Origin: Marasmius tenuissimus
Lineage: Eukaryota > Basidiomycota > Agaricomycetes > Agaricales > Marasmiaceae
Assembly (NCBI GenBank): GCA_029532415.1
Contig: JAQOTA010000001.1
Location: 186,001-250,000, forward strand
DNA length: 64,000 bases
Direction of reading: 5' to 3'
A program made the translations under genes and the position numbers. The notes under the pieces were generated by a model. That model saw nothing but the letters and a program-made list of their open reading frames with translations, ran no database searches and was not told where the DNA came from. Positions 55,518 to 64,000 of the stretch are shown piece by piece (position 1 is the stretch's first letter; each line of letters opens with the position of its first letter).

Positions 55518-56640
55518 TTACATAAAACCCTCTTCCTCTACCTTGTTATGAAATTCTTCTCTTTGTTCGTCGGTCATCTCCTGATAGATCGATCTGATCT
55601 GAGTATATCCACTAGGTTTCATTTTATCTGCTTCTGCCTTTGGAATAGTCACAAGGACTTTATCGTTTGGTTTCGTATTCTGATACTGGGGTCGTAGGTT
55701 CTGATATTGGGATCTGTTCTGATATTGTCTCTGTCGGTTGGGGCAGTTTCTTCCGATGTGTCCTTGTCGGCCACATCTGAAACAAAGTCCTCTTTGGAAA
55801 TATTCTTGTGTTTGAGCCGGACTAAGCCAATCAATGTGAATTTGATCAACATCCATAGCATTCGGATCTCGTTGGGTTTGATAGTTCGGGACGAACTGAG
55901 GTTTCGGTTTGGATACTGTGCTGCTGAGATAGCTGGCTATTCCTTTCCCTCTCCTCTTATTGTTGTCCATCCTTTTGACGATTGTCTTCCAGGATGCAAG
56001 AGTAGTTGGCATTTCTTCTCTTTCATACATCCTATCTCTGATCCACTTGTTGAGTCCTCATATGAAATAGTCAATTAAAGCTGTGTCATTGCTGACTTCA
56101 GATTTAGCTGCTAGTGTTTCGAACTTGGAGACGTAATCGTCAGCTGTATCTTTGTTCTGTTGAAGTTGTCAAAGTTTGTTTAGGGCGTTCCCTGCTTCAT
56201 CTGATTCTCCAAATATATTCTTGGATTCGTACTGTCTTCCATCTTCCAGCTGGTCCTCCTTTCATGTAGGATAGCATGAAAGTTACTTTCTTCTTATCAT
56301 CTGAATAGATTTCTTTGTTTGCCATAAGGTATAAGTCGACGTCAGTTTGGAATTCTTCGGTTTTGGTGCAATCACCATCGAAATCCTTAGGGGTGCCGAT
56401 CTTTATCTCCTTGGCATGAGTGTTTACGGTTACTGCTTGTCCTGTCTGTCCTGACATTTCTGATTCTGTTGACACTGTTTCCCAATTTGTATCTGAATCG
56501 TTTCCTAAATTGAGGTTCTGAAATAAATCTGCTGGTGGGGATTCCAAAGTGTCTCTATATTCTGGATATGGAAGGAAAGGCCAGTTATTGCTTTCGGGAT
56601 TACTGATCTGTCCAGGGGATTCGGGTTCTGTATCTGGTGA
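55518..56640 (-). pseudogene. gag of the gypsy element (capsid and zinc knuckle), interrupted
   Basis: Minus strand. The N-terminal part (around 56,200-56,540) contains FDGDCTKTEEF and the retrotransposon-gag segment DVDLYLMANKEIYSDDKKKV. The C-terminal frame 55,518-56,030 contains the CCHC knuckle CFRCGRQGHIGRNCP. TGA codons at 56,169-56,171 (after NALNKL) and 56,058-56,060 (after YFI) break the frame, and one single-base shift is needed near 56,225. Both TGA fall where arginine is expected. Gag ends in TAA at 55,518-55,520, and pol continues in another frame. Confidence 0.8.
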
Positions 56641-56741
56641 TGGGGTTCTGGTTCGAAAAGAAATCTTGTCGTTCGGTTCTGGGTTTCTGGTTTCTGGATT
56701 GTTGGGATAGCCTAAACTTGGATAAGTCGGCTGTTCTGGTA

Positions 56742-56756
56742 TTCAGCCTGACCTTA
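56742..56756 (-). promoter_or_regulatory. Self-priming primer-binding site of the gypsy element
   Basis: Minus strand TAAGGTCAGGCTGAA, directly adjoining LTR2, is complementary to TTCAGCTTGACCTTA in the LTR (56,857-56,843 in LTR2; 49,334-49,320 in LTR1) over 15 positions with one G-U pair. That LTR segment begins about 32 nt after the TATA box, where the RNA would start. This points to self-priming as in Tf1/sushi. Confidence 0.6.
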
Positions 56757-57078
56757 TGTTATGACTGGTGTCCACAACGTAAGCTCAATACTGAGTTATC
56801 GACCTGTCTTGGTTCTGGTGTCGTGAATGTGAGATTGAGTTGTAAGGTCAAGCTGAAGAGCAAGACCTGTTACTGTACAAGTATAAATACTAAAACTAGA
56901 ACTGCATACATACTGCAAACTGTTGTAAATACTGCAATCTGGACTGCGTACATACTGTGAACTACTGCGAATACTGTGGTCAGATAAATAACACTGCGAT
57001 CAGATAATAAACATATCAGAGTCATAGATAAGATATCTTAGATGAAGAAAATGATATACCCCCTTCGTAACTGTAACA
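56757..57078 (-). repeat. LTR2 (5' LTR of the main element), 322 bp
   Basis: Full LTR, followed (minus sense) by the primer-binding site at 56,756-56,742. It also serves as 3' LTR of the truncated tandem partner on its other side. Confidence 0.9.
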
Positions 57079-57145
57079 TTACCCCGTCGTTATGTTGAAT
57101 GTCCACATTCAATTTCGCATAACCATCCTATGTCCCAATCAGTAA

Positions 57146-57332
57146 CACGGCGGGATTTTCGATGTCAACTCGTGCTTTGTACTGTGATGTCAACATGGTT
57201 GTCAACTCGTTCTCCACTCGGAAATTGAATGGGACCAGGGTAAACCTCACCAAAAATCAAGTGGGCAATGAGTTGACAACCGTGTTGACATCACACTACA
57301 AAGCGCGAGTTGACATCAAAAATCCCGCCGTG
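57146..57332. mobile_element. Tourist-like MITE, 187 bp (TSD TAA)
   Basis: Almost entirely two inverted repeats of about 62 bp (CACGGCGGGATTTT.GATGTC inward, few mismatches), flanked by TAA at 57,143-57,145 and 57,333-57,335. The corresponding uninterrupted site is at 49,630-49,640 in the main gypsy copy (cagtaatgaac). A 3-bp TAA duplication fits PIF/Harbinger mobilisation. Confidence 0.88.
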
Positions 57333-57418
57333 TAATGAACTGGTTCATCACAAATGTTGGACGCCACGATATCGTTGTAGTCGTTGTCATAGTCGGAGTC
57401 AGGAGCGTTAGGTTGGCG

Positions 57419-57488
57419 AGACGTATCAGAGTCATAGATAAGATATCATAGGTGAAGGAAATGATATACCCCTTTCGTAACTGTAACA
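57419..57488 (-). repeat. LTR3, 70-bp fragment
   Basis: Identical to LTR1 49,489-49,557 apart from at most a base or two and abutting the right CTCTA target duplication. The remaining LTR and nearly all of the internal region of this second element are deleted; the junction lies at gttggcg/agacgtatc. Confidence 0.85.
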
Positions 57489-58126
57489 CTCTATGTATTC
57501 TCAGCTCAATGATTCTCGTTCCCACGTTGTTTTTTTCTTTTTTCCCCTCCATGACAACGGCCGATCCTTGACCTTCCCGGCGACCCTTTGACCTCTGCTT
57601 CATGATTAACGGAAGGATCCGTGGTTGGATGTCGAATATAAGGAGTTTGATTGTATGATACAAAAGAAACCAACTGAGGACTACAGATGATGGAGCTCTT
57701 TTTCTGCAAGTCTTCCCTCACGGGATGAGTAGTTTTGTTTATGGTTATACTAGGTACAAGTCTCATCTGTGGTTGTCGAAGAACTGCACATTAGCTTCCA
57801 GGAACAAGGCCAACTAATACCCATCTATAGACAAATACACTGACCAACCAGTCAAAACTCAGAATAGTGGAACTCATTCTGCATTTTAATTGATGTTTGT
57901 AGTGACTGTCGAGTTGACATAGGGACTCCTCAGCTGGAACTGCTCCAGATGTCCTACATATACTTCTCGTGTGTCGGACTGCTGCCGGATGTGAAGAATC
58001 GCCCGACTAGTGACGACTGAACGAAAGACCCGATCGACACTGAGTCACGATTAATCAGTAGAGAAGCCACGGAGGAGGGATGTCTTGTGCGTACGAAGAG
58101 AGGAGGAAAACAAGGCTCTATGACAT

Positions 58127-59460
58127 TCATAATTCAGATGTCAGTCTGAGCTGGCCCAGTCGAGTTTGAGCTTCATAAAACTCACTGGCTGTGTGATCAT
58201 CACGATAATATTCACCAGGGAAAACGCTGGAGATACTCATTTGTGAGGTTGCTAAGGGTAGCCACTGGACAGGGTGTTTATCGCGTACCGGATAAAAATG
58301 CGTAGTACTTGATTCCTGTACGTATGAAAGTGCTGTGAGTTTATTTTGACAACTGAGCCATTGATTACTTCGAGAACTAACCATCTTGATAGATAGTCCT
58401 TGTGACGCTGCTCCGTCCACCACTGTGATCTGACGAATAAGTGAGCGCGCAGGGAGATTGATTCGAGGCTTGCAACTCACAAACCCTCGCAACCGGGATC
58501 ATCATTAAGACAAACGCGGCTGTTCCCCGTCAGTTCGGAGCTGATCAATGAGGAGATAACAATCTCTACCAACCTGTATCATACACCGTAAACATGATCC
58601 ACGTGATGTAGAGGAGATTGTTCCCTCCGAATATGAGACATCCCTCACGATTTGGAATGGGGAAGGGTGGGTTCCCGTCTACAACAGATCGGAGTTCACA
58701 CTGAAGAACAGGGTACTGTGAAAGAATCAACTCACAGGCAACTCCTTGAAGGAACTTGCCGAGATAGATAGCACCGGGGGTGAAACATCCGACATAAAGG
58801 AGTCCCATACCAGCTATGATATATCTGCTCCGTCTCCAGACCGCCCAGACGCGGATGCTCATCAGAGCTTATAGAAAGTCAAGTTGTACTGGCTGGTAAT
58901 TGTTACTGACCCTCTGCGAGTAAACCACCCATGAAGCTCAGCCCTTGAGATGAAGGGGTACAATTAGATGATGGAAGACACGAGGATAGATGCAGGTCCT
59001 ACACCCAATGGTCCTCACGGTGATTAAGCATTGGCCGGGATTTAATAAAGATTGGTCTGACGAAATAGGTCAGCTTGAAGGGTACAAACTCGAGACGTAG
59101 GAACAGCTCTTACAATACATTAATAATATAACAATATCCATAAAGGGAAGATATCTCTGAACAAGATAAAGTACCTTAACACTTGTCCAAGGAGAAGCCC
59201 ATACAAAGCGCAACTCGCTATCCAGGTTGAGAAGTGTGTCGTAGACTACTAGCGTTGCAGCGAGAACTTCAATGTGCGGAGATTAGATTGAGGAAAACCA
59301 TGGAGATCATGACATGAGTACCATCAAAAGACTAGGACGAATTATCAGGGACGTGAGACTTTATACATCATCTAGAGTCTAGACATACCGTGAGCCATCG
59401 ATGGAGAGTGAGAGTCTTTAGAAGTAGTTGTGATAGCGATTGTAGACCTTCTGGCGACAT
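58127..59460 (-). pseudogene. DUF6533-family membrane protein, right-arm copy
   Basis: Minus strand. ATG at 59,458-59,460 (MSPEGLQSLSQLLL), then after a gtatgt intron the DUF6533 core AATLVVYDTLLNLDSELRFV, WASPWTSVKVLYLVQRYLPF and a membrane segment. A later exon holds MSIRVWAVWRRSRYI and continues in frame through PFPIPNREGCLIFGGNN to YDTG. Exon pieces HSGGRSSVTRTIYQDG and GIKYYAFLSG follow, then a TAA and frame changes destroy the last membrane segments. The first intron also fails to keep phase. Probably a pseudogene, better preserved than the left copy. Confidence 0.7.
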
Positions 59461-60755
59461 GATACGTGGGGATCAAACGTGTGAGATGAGGGTGGGCTTA
59501 GGAGGTCATACCTAGTTCTCTTTTATCCAATTTCTTGGCGTACTAGGGCTTACAGCATACCGCTTTGAGTCAGGTACAGTCCTCGGCGTGTCGGTATGCC
59601 CGTGTTCCCGGCCTTATATGTGTTCATCAATCAATACTGATCTTGTAGTAGTACCACCCGCGGCCCGCCAACTGAGCCTATCCCACAACGAGCATGCAAA
59701 GCTAAAAGGGCTTCATAGAGTTTGGAACCGAACAAAGGTGCTGGCAAGTAATGGATCATCAGAGCGCTCTTACGGCTTTCTCATCCAAACATGGTGGCGC
59801 CCGACACCTTTCGTCCTCTACAGCATGCGTCACAGAAGTATTGAGTTATGTATGCATCATCATCATGGTTGAGGTGTTGATGATTAGTGATCGAAATTCC
59901 CAGCAGTTAGTCGAGGAGGACACGGGACGACAACTTGGTTGCCTCGACCAAAGGATTTTTGCAATCCGAAAACCTCGGACCTTGTTTGTACTGGAAGAAT
60001 GTAGCGTATGTATGGCCTAACGGTCGCGATCAATCTAGTGGTGGTTCATGCGCCCATGAGTTCGTTTTTTCGGACCATCGTGGTCTCTCAACGTTGCCCT
60101 CCCTGGTTCCCACAATCCTTGAATCAGGTTGGGCTATGGCTTGATGTACCGAGTGACTCGTGGGGCCGTGATACGTTGAGAAATGGGCGGTAAATCGAGA
60201 CGTTCCGAGAACACCAATTCGAATTGAAGATGACAGACTTCAAAAGGGGTTACCCCCGACCCTGCTCTGACACTATAAGTCTCTCCTCCGTCGTATACGC
60301 TCTGATGATTGCTGAACTCTGTTTTATCCCCCTAGCGGAGCCCGAAATCTTCAGCATAGACGAGATTCAACTATACGATTTCAAATTCATCCGAATTAGA
60401 TCTTGCTCCAGAGGTCATTGTTTCCTTGCTCTGATTCATGCACTTCTGTTGGGCCCCTACTCACCGCGTTACTCGTCTCTGAGCCTTTCGTCCTTCCGCT
60501 GGTCTCCCAACCTAATTTCAAGGCCTTTATACGCATTCCGTTCTCGGTCTTCTTTCGCTGTCTCGCCCTACTGCATGCTTATATCATTGGCTAATATCTC
60601 ACAACTGAGCACCCACTGCCTGGTAGTATGGTACGCTTCCGCTGCAACTCTGAGTATCATATTGGGCTCATCGCCTCAACCAAGAACAATTCTTTGCTCG
60701 TGCGAGTAATTCCCAACAGCAAAGAAAGACACAAAAAGTATTCACATCTGGGTAA
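59461..60755. other. Intergenic, no supported gene
   Basis: A 161-codon plus-strand frame at 60,224-60,709 is Ser/Leu-rich with no recognisable domain and overlaps other frames. I see no paralogue or splice signals that would support it. Confidence 0.3.
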
Positions 60756-60850
60756 TGATTCGACCCAGGCTCGAACTGGGGACCTTCTGTGTAACAAGTG
60801 AAATCTTCCGGATGTTAGACAGATGCGATAACCAACTACGCCATCGAACC
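60756..60850 (-). tRNA. tRNA-Val(AAC) with 21-nt intron
   Basis: Acceptor GGTTCGA (60,850 downward) pairs with TCGAATC plus discriminator A (60,756) with one wobble; D arm GGCGTAGTTGGTTATCGC; anticodon stem TCTGT/ACAGA, loop CTAACA-C with AAC at 60,816-60,814; intron 60,792-60,812; T arm CCCAGTTCGAGCCTGGG intact. T5 terminator about 20 nt downstream. This is the intact relative of the split gene at 33,294-34,081. Confidence 0.9.
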
Positions 60851-62160
60851 ACTTATCTTGGGAGGTACGATGACAACCATAGCCGAGATTGATATAGCGT
60901 GGGAGCTCACTGGATCTCTGGGTAAAGCCTGTTGGGAAGGTTCTCGCGCTTTCTTACTCCTCGAACAGCACCCAGTTTCAGAATCAGAAGGTTTTGTGCC
61001 TTGGAAGGATGGAGGCAATTCTGTTGGACATTGGAGAGCGTCACTCCGTGACTACAATGGCGTTCGGGTTTTCCTTTTTTTTTTTCCCGATCAGGGCTTC
61101 CCGAACCTTCGATATCCTCAAACTTCGTGAAAACGTTCGGAAGCTTCCCAAATTTCATGCGGCTCAAAGGTCTGAGATTAAAATGATGGGGCCAAGAGCT
61201 GACTGACCGCCCCTCAAGATGGTCTGTGCGCGAAGCTTCTTTGTGGGGTTGGCATCGGCGATATGGAGAATCTTTCCCGCCCTCCTTCTCTTCCCAAACT
61301 GCCGTGAACACACACAAACCGATGGTTTCTCGTATCTCAACAACGTAAAATTGCCGGCTGTCTCGAGGTCTTTTGGGTGGAAGTTGGGCCTCAGTACGTC
61401 TCTCTTGCTTTGTCTTTATCCTGGTTGTCATGAATTCTGACCGTGATATGTTCTCGATGCATAACTTCAAGGGAAACGACGGCGGAGGTTTGGGCAACAG
61501 CAAAAAGAAGACTCGTACACTCACGGACATCCCTTTGCGTCTCTATCTTGGCCTCGAGATTGGTTTTCTCTCCATCACACCTCTAGGTCCCCACGGCTTC
61601 AACAGCAAACGTCTCACGGAGAAGCAAGAACCATGACTGTGAACGCCTGCTAAAATAGGCTGATCTCTTCTCTCGCGTCAGTGCGTCGTGTTCTCGGTGC
61701 CTCCGTCATGGCCGTGCCGTTCTTTCTCGCAAACTCTAATCTATTGATCTACCGTGCCAATATTTCCCATCCTTTACCTTTATCATACTGGCTGTGTTAT
61801 CACATCGTGCTAGACGTTCCGTTTCACCGTTCCACGTCCCTATAACACGCTCGTCATCATACCTCCTGGTTCCGCGCCTCCTCAATGACGATTCGATTTT
61901 TTGCCTCTCCATTCACACATACCTACATCCTATTGTTATGTATATGTAGTCCTCTTCATTATCTGCTCGTTTGACTATGACTAGTCAAGATACTGGTACA
62001 GGCATTGTGACTCAATTCCGATCATCGTCTCCGTACATCTTTCCTGCACTGGGCGAATATACTTATAAGCTATGGTACGTATAAGCATTAGCCCTCGTAC
62101 GTGAGTTTGCTCCATGTGTACCAAAATGAAAATTAAGAACTTTCCGATATATTAGACAAC
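60851..62160. other. No supported gene; a 207-codon minus-strand frame noted
   Basis: The minus-strand frame 60,907-61,530 is Lys/Arg-rich and depends on a homopolymer (nine T near 61,077). A plus-strand frame (61,432-61,636, MNSDRDMFSMHNFKGNDGGG) overlaps it. Neither shows a known domain, and 61,640-62,160 shows nothing. Confidence 0.3.
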
Positions 62161-62252
62161 TGCATCAAAAGGGAATCGAACCCCCGGCGGGTCGAAAAGC
62201 CAGAATTACAATGTTTGTGGCAACGACCCAAGTTACCACTACCCATTAATGC
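62161..62252 (-). tRNA. tRNA-Gly(GCC) with 22-nt intron
   Basis: Minus strand. Acceptor GCATTAA/TTGATGC with discriminator A; D arm GGGTAGTGGTAAC; anticodon stem GGTCG/CGACC, loop TTGCCA-T with GCC at 62,221-62,219; intron 62,196-62,217; T arm GGGGGTTCGATTCCCTT (two G-U pairs). The B box GGTTCGATTCC is perfect. Confidence 0.78.
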
Positions 62253-62411
62253 GCTCCAATGTATTGGGGTATCATTAATTATGTCTTGAAGTTCGTAGAA
62301 AGAACCGAAATTCCGCAGACATAGACTGTTCTTTGCACGCCATCCGGGGTTACTTTGAAATACATCAGCTCAACTCAATGAATATTAGTGCAACGTATTC
62401 CGAATATTAAT

Positions 62412-62506
62412 GGCCGCTCGCGAAATGGCATCGCGTCTGAGTACAATGAGTATCTTTCCAAGTGCAACGTATCAGGAGATTGCGGGTTCAACCCCTGCGG
62501 TGGTCA
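62412..62506 (+). tRNA. tRNA-Arg-like gene with intron; anticodon reads ACA
   Basis: GGCCGCT acceptor and GCGAAATGGCATCGCG D arm match tRNA-Arg(ACG), and the T arm GCGGGTTCAACCCCTGC is foldable with a valid B box. The anticodon loop reads GTACAA where tRNA-Arg has CTACGA, so the anticodon position is ACA. An intron of about 24 nt follows base 37. A T5 terminator is near 62,529. The acceptor stem relies on three G-U pairs. Probably a decaying tRNA-Arg gene, although all Pol III elements remain. Confidence 0.55.
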
Positions 62507-63076
62507 GTGGAGAGGAGTTATTGATGTTTTTGCCCTGAGAGGTCTCCATAGATTTCTGCCCAGATCCTTCAACTCTTAAAACCAAAAACATCTTCCATTG
62601 ATGGCGCAGTTATTGTGTCTGTCTCACAAGTTAGTTCAATTACATTTCCAGGACTCTGGGTCTGGGCAGCAGAGAGAAAGATATCAAAACGGTTGGCAGG
62701 TTCCCAATTTCACCTCGCACCATTATATCCTCGGGTACTCGGGAGTCAAGATTGCTCCCTCACCGGTGTTGAATCCGTGGACTATAATTAGATCCCGGTA
62801 TATCCGAAGTCCCGGTTCATACTTCCCGCCATCATATTATGCGGGACTATTGTTCCATTTATCATTTCTACTTATGATCATATGTACAATTTCATTATCG
62901 TCCTTATATGGTATTCACTATAGTCTCTACATGTATATAAGCTCGTAGTTCTCTACTTGAATCTACAGTGTGCTTGAGCTTCTACGTCTCGCCTCTATCT
63001 CTCTAAACTCCTCTCTGGTAAGTAGTAGTATAGCTATGTTGTAGTCCTCTGCGCTAGGCGTCATGCCGGCTCATCA
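62507..63076 (+). repeat. Probable 5' LTR region of a copia element
   Basis: The copia element whose gag starts at 63,377 should have its LTR end at about 63,073 (ctca), just before the primer-binding site. A TATA box (GTATATAAG) lies near 62,933. The LTR start cannot be fixed because the 3' LTR is outside the window; a TGTTGAATCC at 62,766 is one candidate. Confidence 0.45.
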
Positions 63077-63089
63077 GGTTATGGGCCCC
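63077..63089 (+). promoter_or_regulatory. Copia primer-binding site (half initiator tRNA-Met)
   Basis: GGTTATGGGCCCC is complementary to the anticodon stem-loop of initiator tRNA-Met (GGGCCCATAACC), the internal-fragment priming typical of copia-type elements. Confidence 0.7.
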
Positions 63090-63105
63090 GGTTAGCCCGA
63101 CTACA

Positions 63106-63165
63106 ATGACGAGCGCCTTAATGGCTGCTGTCAGCGACGAGCGCCCCTAGGCTGCTGTCATCGGC
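63106..63165 (+). repeat. Two imperfect tandem repeats in the copia leader
   Basis: GACGAGCGCC followed by GGCTGCTGTCA occurs twice with spacing of about 33 bp between the primer-binding site and gag. Confidence 0.65.
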
Positions 63166-63376
63166 TAGCTAGGCTAGACCTGCATGTTGCCATCGACCTC
63201 TTAATTGAGTGTTCGATCTATGGCATTGATGTACGTCCTTCGACGACATCGGATCTCAAGGATCCAATGCTCCTCGTTGAGCATAGCGCCTTGATGGCTG
63301 CTCCCTGTGTTGATTAGACGCATGCTGATGCTGTCTTTTCTAGATCCAACACCAAACAACCTAACCTCTTACTACC

Positions 63377-64000
63377 ATGTTCGACGTTAAGAAATTCTTC
63401 TCCGGTCGCTTCGACGGCACTGGATTTCGCCAGACCTATAACGGCGAAATGGAAGCTGTAACCAAGGCTCAAGGCCTTTATCGTCACCTCACTGGTGCGG
63501 CTAAGAAGCCTACTTACCCTCTGGGGGAACCCATTGTTCCGACCATTACGGTCACTACTCCCCCTGGTGGAACTGCTCAGCCTGCAGCTGGAACTGACAG
63601 TGACGACGAACCTGATCGTCACCCTCCCACCGATGCTCAGATCACGGCGTACAATACTGCGCTGGAAGCATGGGAGGAGAAAGATCTCCAGCTGATGGGT
63701 ATCATTCAGTTGACCTCTACGAAGGAAGTCTTTGAACCTCTCAAGGACATGGACGGTGCCAAAGCTTGGTCCACTATCGTCACCACCTACGGCGAACCAA
63801 CTTTGTCTGCCATTTATGGCGACTTCGTCAAGCTGGTGTCTTTCCGGCTTACCACTAGCCATCCCCAGGCTGGCATCGCCAAGTTCAAACACTACATTGA
63901 ACGTCTTGCCGAGGTCGGGGTTGAACTCCCCGAGTTGATCAAAGCCCTCCTTCTCATCGCAGCTATTCCTCCCGAATGGGACGCCGCTTCCTCTAAATCT
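63377..64000 (+). CDS. Ty1/copia gag (UBN2-like), 5' part, runs off the window
   Basis: Open from the ATG at 63,377 (accATGTTCGACG) to the window end. The product MFDVKKFFSGRFDGTGFRQT, AWEEKDLQLMGIIQLTSTKE, AKAWSTIVTTYGEPTLSAIY and IAKFKHYIERLAEVGVELPE has the conserved W, LM and L spacing of copia-type Gag (UBN2/Retrotran_gag_2). It would form the capsid around the element RNA. No stop or frameshift in the visible part, so the element may be intact; protease, integrase and reverse transcriptase should follow to the right. Confidence 0.85.
   Translation, partial: MFDVKKFFSGRFDGTGFRQTYNGEMEAVTKAQGLYRHLTGAAKKPTYPLGEPIVPTITVTTPPGGTAQPAAGTDSDDEPDRHPPTDAQITAYNTALEAWEEKDLQLMGIIQLTSTKEVFEPLKDMDGAKAWSTIVTTYGEPTLSAIYGDFVKLVSFRLTTSHPQAGIAKFKHYIERLAEVGVELPELIKALLLIAAIPPEWDAASSKS

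Larger units (their letters stand above)
49229..57493 (-). mobile_element. Ty3/gypsy chromovirus complex, family B, with nested insertions (TSD CTCTA)
   Basis: CTCTA at 49,229-49,233 and 57,489-57,493 brackets the complex 49,234-57,488. On the minus strand the order is: LTR3 fragment (57,488-57,419), a deleted internal piece (57,418-57,079, carrying a MITE), full LTR2 (57,078-56,757), gag, protease, reverse transcriptase, RNase H, integrase with chromodomain, ORF3, and LTR1 (49,557-49,234). This looks like two tandem elements sharing LTR2, one almost wholly deleted, as made by unequal recombination. Two foreign solo LTRs sit in the integrase region. The gag-pol order with integrase last and a chromodomain identifies a chromovirus. 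Confidence 0.92.
44770..58985 (-). repeat. Right arm of the inverted segmental duplication
   Basis: Reverse-complement counterpart of 1-6,950, expanded to about 14 kb because an 8.3-kb gypsy retrotransposon complex (49,234-57,488) is inserted in it. The host sequence on both sides of that insertion joins up to match the uninterrupted left arm near 2,690-2,740. About 37.8 kb separates the arms. I infer one duplication event followed by independent insertions. An assembly artefact is unlikely because the arms differ throughout and carry different insertions. Confidence 0.85.

Noticed and set aside
60907..61530. 207-codon minus-strand frame
   Set aside because: Basic low-information composition, depends on a homopolymer run and overlaps equally long plus-strand frames.
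63314..63892. 192-codon minus-strand frame
   Set aside because: It is the antisense shadow of the copia gag gene, which has recognisable motifs.
1..64000. CRISPR arrays, bacterial-type defence systems or operons
   Set aside because: No regularly spaced direct repeats or polycistronic layout; gene structure and families are fungal.

Overview
The window looks like repeat-rich, gene-poor nuclear DNA of a mushroom-forming basidiomycete (Agaricomycetes). The evidence is: very short introns (51-65 bp, one of 103 bp) with GT..AG ends; gene families typical of this group (DUF6533 membrane proteins, DUF6593 proteins, single-exon F-box proteins, an AA9 polysaccharide monooxygenase); intron-bearing tRNA genes; and LTR retrotransposons of the fungal chromovirus (Ty3/gypsy) and Ty1/copia types. 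No bacterial-type operon or CRISPR array was seen.

Layout. (1) 1-6,950 is the left arm of a large inverted duplication; the right arm is 44,770-58,985 read on the other strand. The arms carry a decayed DUF6533 gene, tRNA-Val relics, a relic of a membrane-protein gene and, in both arms, an apparently intact three-exon DUF6593 gene (5,207-5,897 and 46,060-46,747). The left arm gained a 1.4-kb hAT-like element and the right arm gained an 8.3-kb gypsy complex; each arm preserves the other's empty site. (2) 7,370-10,300 and 18,226-20,800 are a direct duplication of a tRNA-Glu plus a PITH-domain gene. The second PITH copy is intact (five exons); the first is a pseudogene and received a solo LTR and a second putative DNA element. 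(3) 11-17 kb holds an F-box gene and an apparently intact Mutator-like transposase gene between 18-bp inverted repeats. (4) 18-22 kb is a cluster of four tRNA-Glu(CTC) genes, each with a different intron. (5) 22-30 kb is mostly empty, with an AA9 pseudogene and a small 90-codon gene. (6) 30.7-32.4 kb is the second F-box gene. (7) 33.3-34.1 kb is a tRNA-Val gene split by a TA-flanked element. (8) 34,790-39,281 is a young non-autonomous LTR retrotransposon with seemingly identical 740-bp LTRs. (9) 40-44.8 kb holds a CpG-depleted block, a membrane-protein gene and an AsaB/CmcJ-like pseudogene. (10) 59-64 kb holds tRNA-Val, tRNA-Gly and tRNA-Arg-like genes and the 5' end of a copia element running off the window.

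The most informative part is the mobile-element archaeology. Removing two nested solo LTRs from the gypsy element brings its whole pol region back into one frame, broken only by TGA codons, most at positions where arginine is expected (CGA to TGA, a CpG deamination signature). Both gypsy-type LTR families carry a primer-binding site complementary to a segment about 30 nt downstream of the LTR TATA box, the geometry of Tf1/sushi-type self-priming. All assignments come from reading the sequence and knowledge of the families; no database search was run.
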